Shown in pieces: positions 35,674 to 49,542 of a stretch of 64,000 nucleotides of DNA; the first letter of the stretch is position 1; each line of letters opens with the position of its first letter. This DNA comes from Spinellus fusiger. Lineage: Eukaryota; Mucoromycota; Mucoromycetes; Mucorales; Phycomycetaceae. Where the stretch lies: NCBI GenBank assembly GCA_025094145.1, contig JALLLS010000058.1, positions 1-64,000 of the forward strand, read 5' to 3'. A model generated the notes under the pieces. That model searched no databases and was not told the DNA's origin. It worked only from the letters and a program-made list of their open reading frames with translations. A program made the position numbers and the translations under genes.

Positions 35674-36870
35674 CTCCTACACACCAGGAGATTTTCTGGC
35701 TTTTAAGCGGTAATGTCTCTCTCCTTTTATGGAACTGTGTTTTAAAATCAAAAGGTTTGCGGATATCCAAATAATTGTTTCCTTTTGTAGTGTACCTCAC
35801 TATCAAATTGTATTATCAATAGAATGTAGTGTTGATGAATGAAATTGTTTATGATAATAGTATAGCTAATAGTATAGTATGTACTATAGTTACTGCCTAA
35901 GTACATTTCTTTCATAGAAATAGAATCCACACCCTAAAAGCCTTGTGCTTTATCCTTGGGAGATAGAAAACCATGCTCAGGAGTATACCCTAGACACCCT
36001 AGACAGTATAGAAGACCACCTGAGACTGACTTGAGAGCCTCTACTTAATAACAATACAATGAGTGTCTTGTAGATTACAATGAGCTCAAGCCCAGATGAA
36101 GACATTATTTACCTTTTTATCACTAGAATAGTCTTTGATGGTGTCTATTATTTCTTTCTATTGTTCTAATCTGTTAATAATAGTACATTCCCTTGTTTAT
36201 TTATGCTCTTGACGAGTACTTGGGTGTTAAGTTGTATGTGCAGTGCAATAAATAACAAAAGGAGGAGACTATGGTAACAAATAATAATTTTTCTTTCTCT
36301 ATTCTGGTGATGTATACACTAGCCTCCACTCATAAAACTCACAGGTCAAACAATTCACACTCTATTTGCCTTGGACCTAAAGTCCAGTGTTAGAAACAAT
36401 ACTTTTTTTTTATCATTAAGTACTATTGTTAATACCAATTACAATGAGGTAGTTGAGGTAATTATGAATATTGAGTCAATGAATGGATATACTGTTCTTA
36501 ACATAAGTGAGTTTAGTTCTATTTACTAGGTAATGATTATTAGAGTTAATTCAGTATGTCTTAAACGTTTCTTAAGCAGTGCTATACTGCAAATAATGTG
36601 GGCTTAAGGACAACACATTATGTTAAACAATAAATGCAGTGACTAAGTTGCAATATTGGGGTGGCTCATTCTATTTCTTGTCTTTACAGCTAATTCTATA
36701 CTTTTTAATTACAAAGTCAATCGTCATTGCTAGAATAGGCAAGTAGAGTTTGAAATAGTTCATTTACACAGCGAAAAGGCCTTTTAAAACACATTAGCTA
36801 ATTAGAGTAATAGTGTGATTTTATTCTCAGGATTTTTCCTTATGTATCCCAAAAATCTTTGGGTGTGTAG
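35674..36870. repeat. dispersed repeat, chimeric middle copy at the duplication junction
   Basis: From 35674 to about 35745 it follows the right copy (ggaactgtgttttaaaatc). From about 35866 onward it follows the left copy (gctaatagtatagtatg, fully left-type through the tail), except one right-type base at 35904. The switch therefore falls in a ~120-nt stretch shared by both parents. This is the expected product of a crossover between left and right copies. Confidence 0.85.
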
Positions 36871-36933
36871 CCCACGACTTGTAATGAGTATGCAATTTCA
36901 TTAAATGATAAAGCACATTATTCTGTAATGAAG

Positions 36934-37290
36934 TTATAGACTTGTTTTCAAAAATTTTAAGTCTTTGAAATTTTCGGTGAGACTGTCTATTGCCTGATCT
37001 AAAGTTGCAGAGGTGTGATCTAAAAACTTTTCAGAAAGATGTTTCTTATGGTCTTCATTTAATAATACTGATCGGCCCATTTCTTTTGGGTTCTCTACAG
37101 GCTTGATTTCCATATCATTCATACTTTGCATGGTTTGCTCCTGATCTCTTTTAAGTTATTCATATGTGGTTCGACAAGTAATACCTAATTACTTAACTGC
37201 TTTACCTGCAGTCATACCTAGTTCATAAACCATGTAAAAAGGTGACCTTTAACATTATCACCGCGTTTCTTGTAGTAAGATACAGGTGCT
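36934..37290 (-). pseudogene. transposase relic, copy B
   Basis: Identical to the relic at 26224-26580, including both in-frame stops. The 73-codon frame of unknown kinship recurs at 37320..37541. Confidence 0.6.
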
Positions 37291-38882
37291 GAAGTAGAGA
37301 TTGAAGCTTCTTTGGAGACCTAGGGTTTTGAATAAAGCTTCTCAAGTGATTTTAAGTCCAATTGAGTAATATAGTCTATGATATTTTGAAGAGGAAAACA
37401 TCCTTTATCCACACCTATCAATATGGGTTCATTGTCCAATTCGTCGATAGCACTTCCCTGTCCATCTTCATAGTAGATTTGTAAAATCATTGTTGAGGAA
37501 ATAATATTTTGAAAAAGGCTCAACTTTCTGAGGTTGTCCAAATTCTTTCTAAGAATAATGTATGATAGCTATGCATGCAAATGAGTCTGACTGTTTGTAA
37601 TTAAAATATTATACATATCTTTGAGTTTCGAACAGTTATTTCTATAAAAAAACAACAACCTACACCGAGTCTATAAATAAATAGAGTATCTAATGGCAGT
37701 AAACGAAATCAGAAAAAAGTACTCTATTTGCCTTGATACTGAAAGAAGCCCATGTCTGATTCATAAATGAGACTGAGATATCAGGGTAATAATTAAAATA
37801 CATCTTGTCTAGTATTTCTTTTTTACTCTATAAGTACCAAAATATAGGCTCTAATATATTTGTATTAGCTGAGATCATTATGTTAAACAATCCTTTAAGG
37901 CGTATAGGTGTTATCTGCAGCCCATTATAGCGATGCATATTTGTATACTGAGGGACAAACACAGTATACATAATATATAATATATACTAAAGATACTTGT
38001 GTTTTAAAAAAAAATCTACCTAACTATAAATATACATAACATCATACATTCATATATTATAACATTGATAGGGTTATATCAATATTTTTTAATTATGAGA
38101 GAGATTATATCCACAAGAAGAGATACTGTTTATGGATATAGGTTTGTTTATATAATCTAATTTTGTCTACAATAAATATACAAATATATTGTAAACTAAG
38201 GTATCTTTATAATTTTATAAACATTAAAAATTGTATTATGTATATTAATATATTTAATTTATATAGTTAATTCTATTTTAGGCTTGTAGATGTTCTTCAT
38301 TCTCACTATGTGAAATGTGTTGTTAAGATATACACTTATCACCAATGTGTTGATTGTTAAAAATAAAATTGCATCAGAGTACACTTTATTTTCTGTTTAT
38401 TTAGATGAAGGGTATCAATCTATCAATAAGTAACAATGCATAATAAATGAACGATATAATACTTCTCGAACGACACTATTCTCAAAGACAGTGTATAACT
38501 CTTCTTGGCTAAATTACAAGTATTAGGTATTATTAAAGAAAGACAAAAGGCTTATTCATGAGTAGTTTATCTTTTAATACTATTGTTTTGTTCTATATCA
38601 TTCTATAAGATAAAATACCTTAATTATTATAAGGGTGTCTCGAAACATTTTAAATATATTCTCTGTATCATAAATATTTTGAGTCTTAGTATATTCTTTA
38701 TCCTAAGTAACATACACACAAGCAACATTTGATATTACGAAAGAATAAAACTGTATTCTTAAAATATACCACTCGATTACTAACAAGTCAGCTATACTGC
38801 ATACTAATGTTTGCTTATGACTTTTAGTATAATTCTTGAAAAGTATATAAACAGACAAACAGTATTAACATAATCAATAAAA

Positions 38883-40065
38883 ATGTCTGTGGATACCCAC
38901 TCAACTAAAATAAATAGTCAAGAAATACATCAAGGCACAGCTTATTGGCTTCCTCCATCTGGCACTGATCAAGAAAGACTAACTCTTGTAAGTCATTTGA
39001 AAACCATTTCAATTAACAAAACTATAAATATTTAGTTGAGCAAATGCAATCAAGAGGCACATGGAGGGTTTGTGTGAGTGGTTATTCTATTATTCTAATA
39101 ATTTTCAGAAATATTATGAGTTTGTCTCGTGAAATTGTCTCTTTTAAAGAGGGTACAATGGTTCTGGACATTGGATATGGTTCTGGAAGCTGGCTCATGG
39201 TGAGATATATAAAATCAAAAACACTCTGCTACTGAATCAGTAAACAATTATCATTAATAGGAAATGAACAAAGAGTTTCCTGATGCAAAGTATATTGGTG
39301 TTGATATCTCTGGCACAATTCCAGAGGACAGGGCTTCCAGTATCACCTATGAGTTTGGAGATATAGTCAAAGGCCTGAAATACCCTGATGCAAGCTTTGA
39401 CTTTATAAATATGCGTCATTTGGTCTATGGATTAAGTATAGACGAGTGGTATATAGCACTAAAAGAGATTCGTCGTCTGCTTAAACCCAAGGGCTGTGCT
39501 CAGCTTACAGAGATCCAACACATTGTATAGTATTTTACTTTAAATATATATCTTTATTTACATTGCCTGAATGTCTTAAATTTTCACAGCCAAGAAATCC
39601 TGAAAATAGGAGTGATTACGATAATGCCAGTAAGTTCAAGTATTTTATTTATTAAGAAGAAGCCATGAATATTAAGAAGCCATTTGTTTAGTATTTGATT
39701 ACATAACTGAGATGGGTCAAGATCCAATGATCACTTACAACTTATCAAAATATACTCATAGCTCTTGAATGAGAATTATTCATAATGAACAACGTCATCT
39801 CTTTTTTGGTATGTATAGCACTATTTATTATCTATAGTGATCAGAAAAATAACTAAAAAATATTATAATAGGCCAAAACAATCATTTGATGAACTTGTAT
39901 AAAATATTTTGGGAACTCACCCACGAATCATTTCTGCTTAAAATAGGCCCTAGACTTGGAGTACCAGTGTCTGAATATAAGTCATATGTTAAACAATACA
40001 CCAAATATCAAGTAGAAAAAGATGAAGAGAATATTTGGTGTAGTTTTTTGATTTGTCATAAATAA
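38883..40065 (+). pseudogene. Umta/LaeA-like SAM methyltransferase with one in-frame stop, copy B
   Basis: Same exon layout as copy A shifted by 10,710 nt, with the same TGA now at 39766-39768. Because both copies share it, the stop predates the duplication or was present in the template chromatid. Confidence 0.75.
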
Positions 40066-40384
40066 ATTGCAAAGTCAATAGTCATTGCTAAAACAGACAA
40101 GTAGAGTTTGAAATAGTCCATTTAGACAGCGAAAAGGCCTTTTTTTAAACATATTAGCTGATTAGAGTAATAGTGTGATTTTATTGTCTGTAGATTTACT
40201 TTTATATCCCAAAAATCTTTAGTCATGCACCAAGCCAGAATAGATGACTTTTGAAAAGTGTCCAATTGACTATAGAGAGTGACCCATTTGATTTCAAAAA
40301 TATCACCCGACTATTCTTCAGTAAAGTGGCCAATCAAGGGCAGAAAGACTGTAGCATATACTGAATGCATTTTTACTTTTCTTA

Positions 40385-41160
<776 letters not shown>

Positions 41161-43289
41161 GTTTGTTTGTTTGTTTGTTTGTTTGTTTGTTCTTCTAATA
41201 GGTCTATGCGACTGTACTTGTTTTTGTTTTACCAGTGGAATCCACTCATAGTAAAGATGGGGCTCTGTGTTCTTTCTGCCAACCCTTTTCAATCTTCAAT
41301 GATATATTTGTATTTATAAAAATAGAAAGGTATAGAGGTGGATCCATAGAGGTAGATGACTGCATGGAGATAAATTCCTTAATAAGATACGACAAAATAA
41401 AAGAATAATTTAGTCATAAACACCCTAGACATGAGAAGGATAGAGAGACGGGACATGAAAAGTGCTTTTTGCATGAGGAAGAGTAAAATACGCTATTTTA
41501 TCTTGGCTTTCTTTTCATTTTGTGGACATTGTGCTGTTTCTTTCTTTCTTTAGTTAATCAGTGTAAGACAATAAGAGAGAGAGAGAGCGAGAATGGATCT
41601 GCTGAGAGATGCACGGGCATAGACAAGGGGAGAAGAACCTTGAGGGTCAAGAGATGTGTGATAATGAGAGCATGTCCATCTTTGGCAATAATAGGTGTGT
41701 GCTCTATAGCAACCATAAAGGGTAATCGTCTGCATAGAGTAGCAAGGACAGGAACAAGGGAAAGTGACTGTGAACACAAACAGGCAAGGAAACAAGATAT
41801 CCTAAATAGTGACTTTGAAACACTAAGCAACTGAGTTGCTCTATAAATATAATGGGTTACAGTAAGCCACATTGGATCAGGGGGAAAAGTGTGCGCATCG
41901 ATGTGTGTAGAGTAATAATAGAGTACAATCTACTGTAGATTGTACTGTAGAATAGAGAGTAATAATAGAGTATAAACCACAGCACATCCCACAGCACAGT
42001 CTACACCCTAATCTACACCAAGTGAGTTCATGAGGAGTGGACTATGCATAGAGAAGAGTGTCTAAGAACTCCTCTCTTGTTTAGTCTTTCATTGTGGCTA
42101 GAATGGACATTGGCCCAACTACAAATAGCAGCTGTCTTGAGATGGAGGCAAGACAGAAAAGCAGTCCCTAACACAGACATAGGCTGATCCTATTATTGAT
42201 GCTAGTCCACGACACACTGTTGTGAGTCCACAGTGCAAAAGGGACATGGTTTGGCCCTGACTTTTTCTTTTTGTATAGCGGAAGGGGTCAGAAACTCATC
42301 TTGTTTGAAATGAACACATGTGCCCACCAGCGTGATACGGTTTATCTGAGCTCAGTAGCAGGCAATAAGAAGCCGTGCCACCAAAGAGGTGCTATGTCAT
42401 TCCCTCCTTTGGGCGTCACTGTGTTCTCCTGTAGGACGATCATGGACGGCTCTTCTGATGGAGTTTAGCCATAGGTTTGTTACTTGTCGTAGTTTGTTAC
42501 TGGTTGTATGAGTAGGCAGGTCACTGAATCACACCAAGTAACGCCCAATAACACCCCATAACAACTCAATAACACTTAATAGCACTTAATAACTGGATTC
42601 CACGTGGAAAGAAATCTCTCTCCTTGACACAACCATGAGGCTATTATTCCTCACTTGATACTAATAAAGAATTCTTGTATGAAAAACAGTAGGTGTGGTT
42701 AGAAAACACTTACAGATCTGGCAGGGACAGTCCTGCAAGGTATTTTCATCTGATATAGTTTAATAGGATGTCTTTGTTATTATCACCACACACACACACA
42801 CACATACATTCATACTGGCAGTTTACTATTTTTTCCTGTATAGAGTTCAACCCCGCTTATCACAAACAAAGTGTGAGGTAGAATGTGCCTAATTTTCATA
42901 ATTTTTTTCTTGTATTTTTCCGTATTATTTATTGCTCCTTACAAATAAAGCCCATTTCTACAGAGCTAAGAATCTTGGCTTGTCTTTTTATTTTGCTTTC
43001 TTTCTTATTTTCTTATTTTCCTATTTTCCTATTTTCCTATTTTCTTATTTTCTTATTTTCTTATTTTACATTTCCTGCTCTCTCTGTAGATCCCTTTTTA
43101 TATATTGTCATTTGATTTGTTGTAGTGGACTGCACTGTTTTATTTATTTATTTATTTCTGTAGATCCACTGTGATTGGCTGTGATTGTTATTATTACTGT
43201 TATTATCTTATCCACTTTACTGGCGATCCTATTCCTCCCTCTTTTTTCTTCTATAGCTAGTGTCGCTCAGCAGTGTATGTATCTTCTTT
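41161..43289. other. region without recognised gene, unit B
   Basis: Same content as 30451-32580, one T shorter in the run at about 42270. Confidence 0.5.
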
Positions 43290-44192
43290 ATGCCCCTTGT
43301 CATGAACCTCGCTTCAATAAAGCATACTCCACCTCAATCCATAGCCAGTCAAAATACACACAGTCGCTGGCGTAGGGGGATTGCTCTGTTGACTCGATGG
43401 TCTCAGTCTTCCCATAGAAAGCCGTCCTCTTCCTCACACTCTTCCTCCTATGCACTATCAGAGAAACACCTTACAGATACCATCCAATGCGAAGACCTCA
43501 CTGCCAAAGAATTCGCCCAGCTGACAGGAATTAAAATAAGATCCACCGAGTCAGAGGAGGAAGAAGACACCGCCTATGAGGGCTATTACGCGACAGTCCC
43601 TGCCTTTATGAAGATGGCCTCGGACCCACAGTCTCCTCCCCCTCCCCAGCATTTGAATGTCAGCCAGTGCCAGCTCTCCACCCACTCCTCTCGCTCGGCT
43701 CAGTCCTCAGAATCCCGTGGCAGACAAAACCTATTGCGGATATGGGATTCTGACTACTGGCAGTACAGCCCACACTACCACGCCTCTACACCCACTCTGG
43801 GCCACCTCACCAGCAGCCTCAGCACCCAGATATACCCCACCAAAAGCAGATCAGATCCCGTCCAGCCTATTCCCATCCACTCCTCCCTATGCTCTGAAGA
43901 CAGTGCTCTTTCTTCTGTGGCATCAATGTGTTCTGTCCGCTCTAGTTCTGGTTCCACTGCTGCCACAAGTTACGCCTCAGACACACCCTTTCTTTCTCAC
44001 CTACGCCGCCAGTCCACCCATGACACCAGCAGCCAACCTCAGCGACCCACCAATGTCATACAAAAGGGACGGTTCAAGATTGTCCTGGGATACAACGACG
44101 GAGCAGGCGATGCCCCTGTCATCACTCTTCCTGAGCAAGTGGTGGAGTGGAAGCGGAAGAGAGCAGATGTGTGCAGTGGTGCGCATGAGTGA
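43290..44192 (+). CDS. Ser/Pro-rich protein of unknown function, copy B
   Basis: Second intact copy of the 300-residue frame at 32581. No amino-acid difference is seen. It carries the same EDLTAKEFAQLTGIKI and VIQKGRFKIVLG blocks. Confidence 0.65.
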   Translation: MPLVMNLASIKHTPPQSIASQNTHSRWRRGIALLTRWSQSSHRKPSSSSHSSSYALSEKHLTDTIQCEDLTAKEFAQLTGIKIRSTESEEEEDTAYEGYYATVPAFMKMASDPQSPPPPQHLNVSQCQLSTHSSRSAQSSESRGRQNLLRIWDSDYWQYSPHYHASTPTLGHLTSSLSTQIYPTKSRSDPVQPIPIHSSLCSEDSALSSVASMCSVRSSSGSTAATSYASDTPFLSHLRRQSTHDTSSQPQRPTNVIQKGRFKIVLGYNDGAGDAPVITLPEQVVEWKRKRADVCSGAHE

Positions 44193-44791
44193 GATGATGG
44201 GAGATGTTCTGGGTGATGTTCTGGGTGATGTTTTTGAGTGATGTTCTGGGTGATGTTTTTGAGTGATGTTTCTGACTACTATTTCTTACTACTGTATGCA
44301 TGCTTGTCTTGTATTCTTCTTATGCTATTTCCTTGTTTGTTTTCTTTTTCTCTCTATTCACCTGCCTTTCTTTAGCATGTAGTATTTATTATTTACCATG
44401 GACGCCTGTCATGTCTTTTTTCCTTTCTTTTTTACTGCTATTTCCACTGCTATTTCCACTGCTACTATTACTACTACTACTATTACTATTACTATTACTA
44501 TTACTACTACTATTATTTCTATTTCTTTTTCTATGTTTCTTTTTTCTTTTTCTTTTACACACAGACACCCACCCAGTGTCTAGAATGATAAAGTGTATGT
44601 AAATATATCAATCTATCCACACTCTGTCTTTTTTGTTTGTTTGTATATGCTTTTGTAGTGTTGAATAGGTCTGTCGGCTGAATTGATCTACACTTTAAAA
44701 AGGCACTCAACCTCCCTCCTGTGCCTAATGTCGTAGGACTGTGTTTATTTTCTATTCGTGACTCTTTGGCGCGTATTTGTTTTCTTCTTCC

Positions 44792-46218
44792 ATGTTCAAA
44801 GGCAAAGGCAAAGTGCAGCCCTCGGATAATCTCCCCTGGTAGATACTCCACCAGCTGCAACATACAACTCACTCAGAGTAGGGTCGAGAAATACCGCCCT
44901 GAACAGCTGGATGATATTATGTCTCATGAAGATGTGACTTGTACCAGTTGAGTCATGGCATGGAGTGTCAACACAAGAGAAGAGAGTGGGACTAACCGAG
45001 GACCAGTCAAGCAGTTTATTAAGGCTCAACAGCTGCCTCATCTTCTATTCTACGGGCCACCAGGAACAGGCAAGACATCGACAGTACTTGCTTATGCACG
45101 GAATCTGTATGGTAGCTGTGATAAGTCCATGGTACTAGAGGTATGTCTGTTCATGTCATCCTATGCCATGTACTCCCTACCCTACCCTATGCCATACGCT
45201 CTACACTCTACACTGCAGATGAATAACATATCTGCTCTAGTTGAATGCATCGGACGAACGTGGTATTGATGTTGTCCGTGAACAGATCAAGAGCTTTGCA
45301 AGCACCCGCAACATGTACAGGTAGCCCCTACCAACCCCACCTGCTTCTTCAATAGATTGACACAACCCTAGCTCAGGATTCAAATTGATCATTCTGGATG
45401 AGGCAGATGCCATGACACAACAGGCCCAGGCAGCTCTTCGCAGAGGTAACCGAGCATAGGCTTCTTACTACTCACACTGCAGTGATTGAAAAATACACAA
45501 AGAATGTCCGGTTCTGCATTGTATGCAACCATGTCAGCAAGATATCCCCAGCCATTCAGTCTCGCTGCACACGCTTCCGATTCGCACCGATTCCTCCCAG
45601 TGTCATTGAGAAGCGCATCACGGATATTGCTGATGCAGAGAGGTAAGCAGGAAAAGCTGTCTTTGATAGCATGGTAATAGTCTGTCCTAGGGTGAATCTG
45701 TCAGAGGATGGAAAGGAGGCCCTGATGAGGCTGTCCAAGGGCGACATGCGACGTGCTCTCAACATCCTCCAAGCATGCCATGCTGCCTATGATACAGTGG
45801 ACAAGGATGCCATCTACAACTGCACTGGACACCCTCACCCTGAGGATATTGCCAGCATGATAGAAGCTCTCCTTCTTGATGACTACACCACAGCCCACAA
45901 GAGTAAGTTCTGTCTCTGGACTGCACTCACTCTTCACAGGAATATCCACCCTCAAAAGAGACAAGGGATTGGCTCTGCATGATATCCTCTTGGAAATCTA
46001 CAGCAACCTCAACAGCGTAGAGCTTCCCCCCCTCACTCGAATGAGTCTGCTCGAGTCACTGGCTGAAATTGAGTAAGTGGCTGTCTTATTCCACTATCCC
46101 CTGCTGAGTGAGTGAGTGCATTTGTTTCTATAGATATCGTCTGGGAGAAGGTGCAAGTGAGGCTGTTCAATTGGTGGCTCTACTGGGTGCATTTAAGCTC
46201 GCGGTAGCAGATCGTTAG
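44792..46218 (+). CDS. RFC5: replication factor C small subunit RFC5, copy B (9 exons)
   Basis: Same nine exons as copy A shifted by 10,709 nt (44792..44838, 44882..44946, 45007..45140, 45241..45320, 45372..45445, 45483..45642, 45691..45902, 45940..46072, 46134..46218). Walker A, Walker B and SRC motifs are intact. The upstream promoter is duplicated too, so both copies are probably expressed; this is inferred from sequence alone. Confidence 0.93.
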
Positions 46219-46380
46219 ACAAGAATTTACATTCAACACATGCGAGTCTTTTTATTTTATTTTATTTTATTTTATATATTATATATTATATATTATTCTC
46301 TTTCTCTCTCTCTGCTTTTAAACAAGAAAAAAAAAGACTTGTTCTTTGTGCTTGTGTTTGGACAATTTTTATTTTTGCCT

Positions 46381-47530
46381 CCTACACACCAGGAGATTTT
46401 CTGGCTTTTAAGCGGTAATGTCTCTCTCCTTTTATGGAACTGTGTTTTAAAATCAAAAGGTTTGCGGATATCCAAATAATTGTTTCCTTTTGTAGTGTAC
46501 CTCACTATCAAATTGTATTATCAATAGAATGTAGTGTTGATGAATGAAATTGTTTATGATAATAGTATAGGTAATACTATATTATGACTATAGATACTGC
46601 CTAAGTACATTCCCTCATAACAATAGAATCCACACCCTAAAGGCTTTGTGCTTTATCCTTGGGAGATAGAAAACCATGCTCAGGAGTATACCCTAGACAC
46701 CCTAGACAGTATAGAAGACCACCTGAGACTGACTTGAGAGCCTCTACTTAATAACAATACAATGAGTGTCTTGTAGATTACAATGAGCTCAAGCCCAGAT
46801 GAAGACATTATTTACCTTTTTATCACTAGAATAGTCTTTGATGGTGTCTATTATTTCTTTCTATTGTTCTAATCTGTTAATAATAGTACATTCCCTTGTT
46901 TATTTATGCTCTTGACGAGTACTTGGGTGTTAAGTTGTATGTGCAGTGCAATAAATAACAAAAGGAGGAGACTATGGTAACAAATAATAATTTTTCTTTC
47001 TCTATTCTGGTGATGTATACACTAGCCTCCACTCATAAAACTCACAGGTCAAACAATTCACACTCTATTTGCCTTGGACCTAAAGTCCAGTGTTAGAAAC
47101 AATACTTTTTTTTTATCATTAAGTACTATTGTTAATACCAATTACAATGAGGTAGTTGAGGTAATTATGAATATTGAGTCAATGAATGGATATACTGTTC
47201 TTAACATAAGTGAGTTTAGTTCTATTTACTAGGTAATGATTATTAGAGTTAATTCAGTATGTCTTAAACGTTTCTTAAGCAGTGCTATACTGCAAATAAT
47301 GTGGGCTTAAGGACAACACATTATGTTAAACAATAAATGCAGTGATTGGATTGCAATGCCAGGTTTACTTCTTCCTTTTATCTAACTTTATAGTGTTTAA
47401 TTACACAGTTCATAGTCAATGCCAAGACAGACAAACAGTGAAAAGGTTCTTTTCAAACACATTAACCAACCAAAGAAATAACATGACTTTATTGTTCGTA
47501 TGTTTCTTTATATATCCCAGAAATATTCTG
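46381..47530. repeat. dispersed repeat, right copy
   Basis: Starts cctacacaccaggagat. It differs from the left copy at about 46555-46650 (for example gtaatactatattatg), is identical from about 46650 to 47345, then diverges again to roughly 70-75% up to about 47530 (gtgaaaaggttcttttcaaacacatta against gcgaaaaggccttttaaaacacatta, written approximately). It closes the tandem array. Confidence 0.85.
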
Positions 47531-47939
47531 TTGCTATGAGACAAGAGACACATAGAACCTTGTAAGGCTGGTTACTCATACGGAGATTGACAGAAAAGAG
47601 AAGGGTATGGAGTGACAGAAGGAAAACGGGTAGTTGTAATAATAATAGTACCCTATGGGAATACAGAAAGAAAACAGGTCGAGAACAAGAAACAGTCAGC
47701 TGTCCAAGTCCTTAAAGCTTATCTTGTTTATACTCTAGGAAGCTGTTTGGATTAAAGTCTATTTTATTAAAGATATAGACAACTACACTGTCTGTTGTTC
47801 TTCATAACTTCTACCTTCTTTAACTTGTTTGTCTTTGTCTGGCATATAAACCAACAGTTGTGATCTGGTGAGTGTTTGTGTATGTTTATTATGTCTGACA
47901 TGTTAGTCAGTTTCTATTGTATATTCTTTTATTTTAATA

Positions 47940-48521
47940 AACCCAGTGAATCCGCTACAAAGGCAAGAAGAAGCTGCCAGTACAAGGGTAATACGATACA
48001 CCTAGAGTACATTAATACATCTCGAACTAATTACTTTTACTATTATTTTATTATTGAAAAGGGGTATTCGCACCTAAGAATATTGGAGTATGATCCTACC
48101 AAGCTGCCAGTTGTTGCTTATGGCACAGGAATAAAGGTAAAAGAGGCAGGCAAGTTTAAAGGCCATCGTGTTGGTTTGACGAGAGTTTTATATCAATCAT
48201 TGAAAAAGAGACAAAAAGATAGTGATCTTCTTGTGGTTGATGTTGATGAGTTCTTTACATCGAGGGTAAGCATGATTGACCTCTCACTCAATATAAAATG
48301 CTCCTCTAACAGTTACTCTTATTTTTGTTCTCAAGATCTGCCACACTTATAACACAAATATCCTCACTGAGGTATTAATAAATTTCAACACTATCCACGC
48401 TTGCCAAAGTTGTGGAGTTGTTTGGAACAGAGATGTGAATGTATCAAAGGATATCTATACAATTGCAGAGGAGGGATTAAATGTTCGCCACCGGCCAGCT
48501 CCATTCTGTCGAGAAGCATAG
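47940..48521 (+). pseudogene. C-terminal fragment of a Fanzor (TnpB-like) RNA-guided nuclease
   Basis: Fanzor proteins are eukaryotic relatives of TnpB, carried by transposons, with a split RuvC nuclease and a zinc finger. Seen: KLPVVAYGTGIKVKEAGK (the loop that precedes the RuvC-II/zinc region in fungal members), LLVVDVDEFFTSR, intron 48266..48335, then ICHTY, a gap, HACQSCGVVWNRDVNVSKDI and the typical RHRPAPF tail, stop 48519-48521. NRDVN is the last RuvC acidic motif. The first zinc-finger pair reads Cys-x-x-Tyr (CHTY) instead of Cys-x-x-Cys. Only about 190 residues are present; the N-terminal recognition part and RuvC-I were not found upstream, where the dispersed repeat ends at about 47530. 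It is therefore truncated and most likely inactive. Confidence 0.75.
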
Positions 48522-49542
48522 ATATTTGTATTCATATCATATATCACCCTATCAAAGGTGGTTTCCTATGGGATTCATATATTTACAGGTAAATTTACAT
48601 AATTTTTATTTAAAAACTAACATGAATACATCTTAATATATCTTTGCTCCTTTTCAAATCGATGTGTCATTTCTTAAACAATTGTATTTCGACTATTTTC
48701 TTTTATATCCTAAAGATATGGTATGTAGAAACCTCATACTGAGAAAGAATAATAAAGAATAATAAAAACAAGAGGTCAGAGGTTTGAACCCTAGTGGAGG
48801 ACTTTGGTGTGCGGTTCTCTTTTCGTCGGAGTGTGGTTTCTTCATCCCTGTTGGTCGGCTTTCCTTTGCCTGTGTTTTTGTGTCTGTCGGGGTTCTCTGC
48901 AGGTTTTTTCCTTGACTTTGGTCGTATGGCCCTCGTGGTAGATAGTTCTGAGTTGTGCTCTGTCGGAGAAGTGGTCGTTTGCTCTTGTGTTTCCTGGTCC
49001 GTTTCCCTTGTCTCTTGGACGTTAAGCTAATTAGAAAAAATACAAAGAAATATTCAAAAATTATATAAGCCAAAAACAAGTACTATTGGTAGAAAATTGT
49101 TCGATTTCAAATATCGAATGTCTATTCAAATAAAATGAGATAGAAAGTCTCCATTACAAAATATATATATTTATATTTATATAGATATATTAATATAAAT
49201 ATAGATATAAAAGAAAAAAGAAAAAAAGAATGAAAATCCACACCTACACGATTCTTACAAGCATGTCACACTTTTCTTAGTTTTTCATTCGTTTAATTTT
49301 CATTCACCTTTAATTTCTCTTACCTATTGTCACTGTAAATTCTCTTCTTTTTTTTTATAAATATATTCTCTCTTTTTTTCATTCATTTTTTTTTATATTT
49401 TTCATTTTCCTTTTTGGTCGATCTTTCTTAATTTATCCAGTGTGTGGTGTGGACTTAACTGGCCTGTCGTTTTTTATTTTTTATTTTATTTTATTTTATT
49501 TTATTTTATTTAGTATAGATATAAGATAACTTGTCCACTCCT
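48522..49542. other. intergenic; AT-rich with one GC-richer island
   Basis: About 48770-49030 is richer in G and T than its surroundings. It begins with ggtttgaaccctagtggagg, a tRNA B-box-like string. No matching A-box or tRNA fold was found, so this may be a decayed SINE. The rest is AT-rich with TATAT runs and a TTTTA repeat (about 49470-49512) upstream of the GATA gene. Confidence 0.45.

Noticed and set aside
48761..48812. Possible tRNA gene at the B-box-like string
   Set aside because: The stem sequences around the loop do not pair and no acceptor stem or anticodon arm fits at the required spacing.
48693..49079. 128-codon minus-strand frame containing PPLGFKPLTSC
   Set aside because: This peptide type is a known false translation of tRNA-like B-box sequence, not a gene product.
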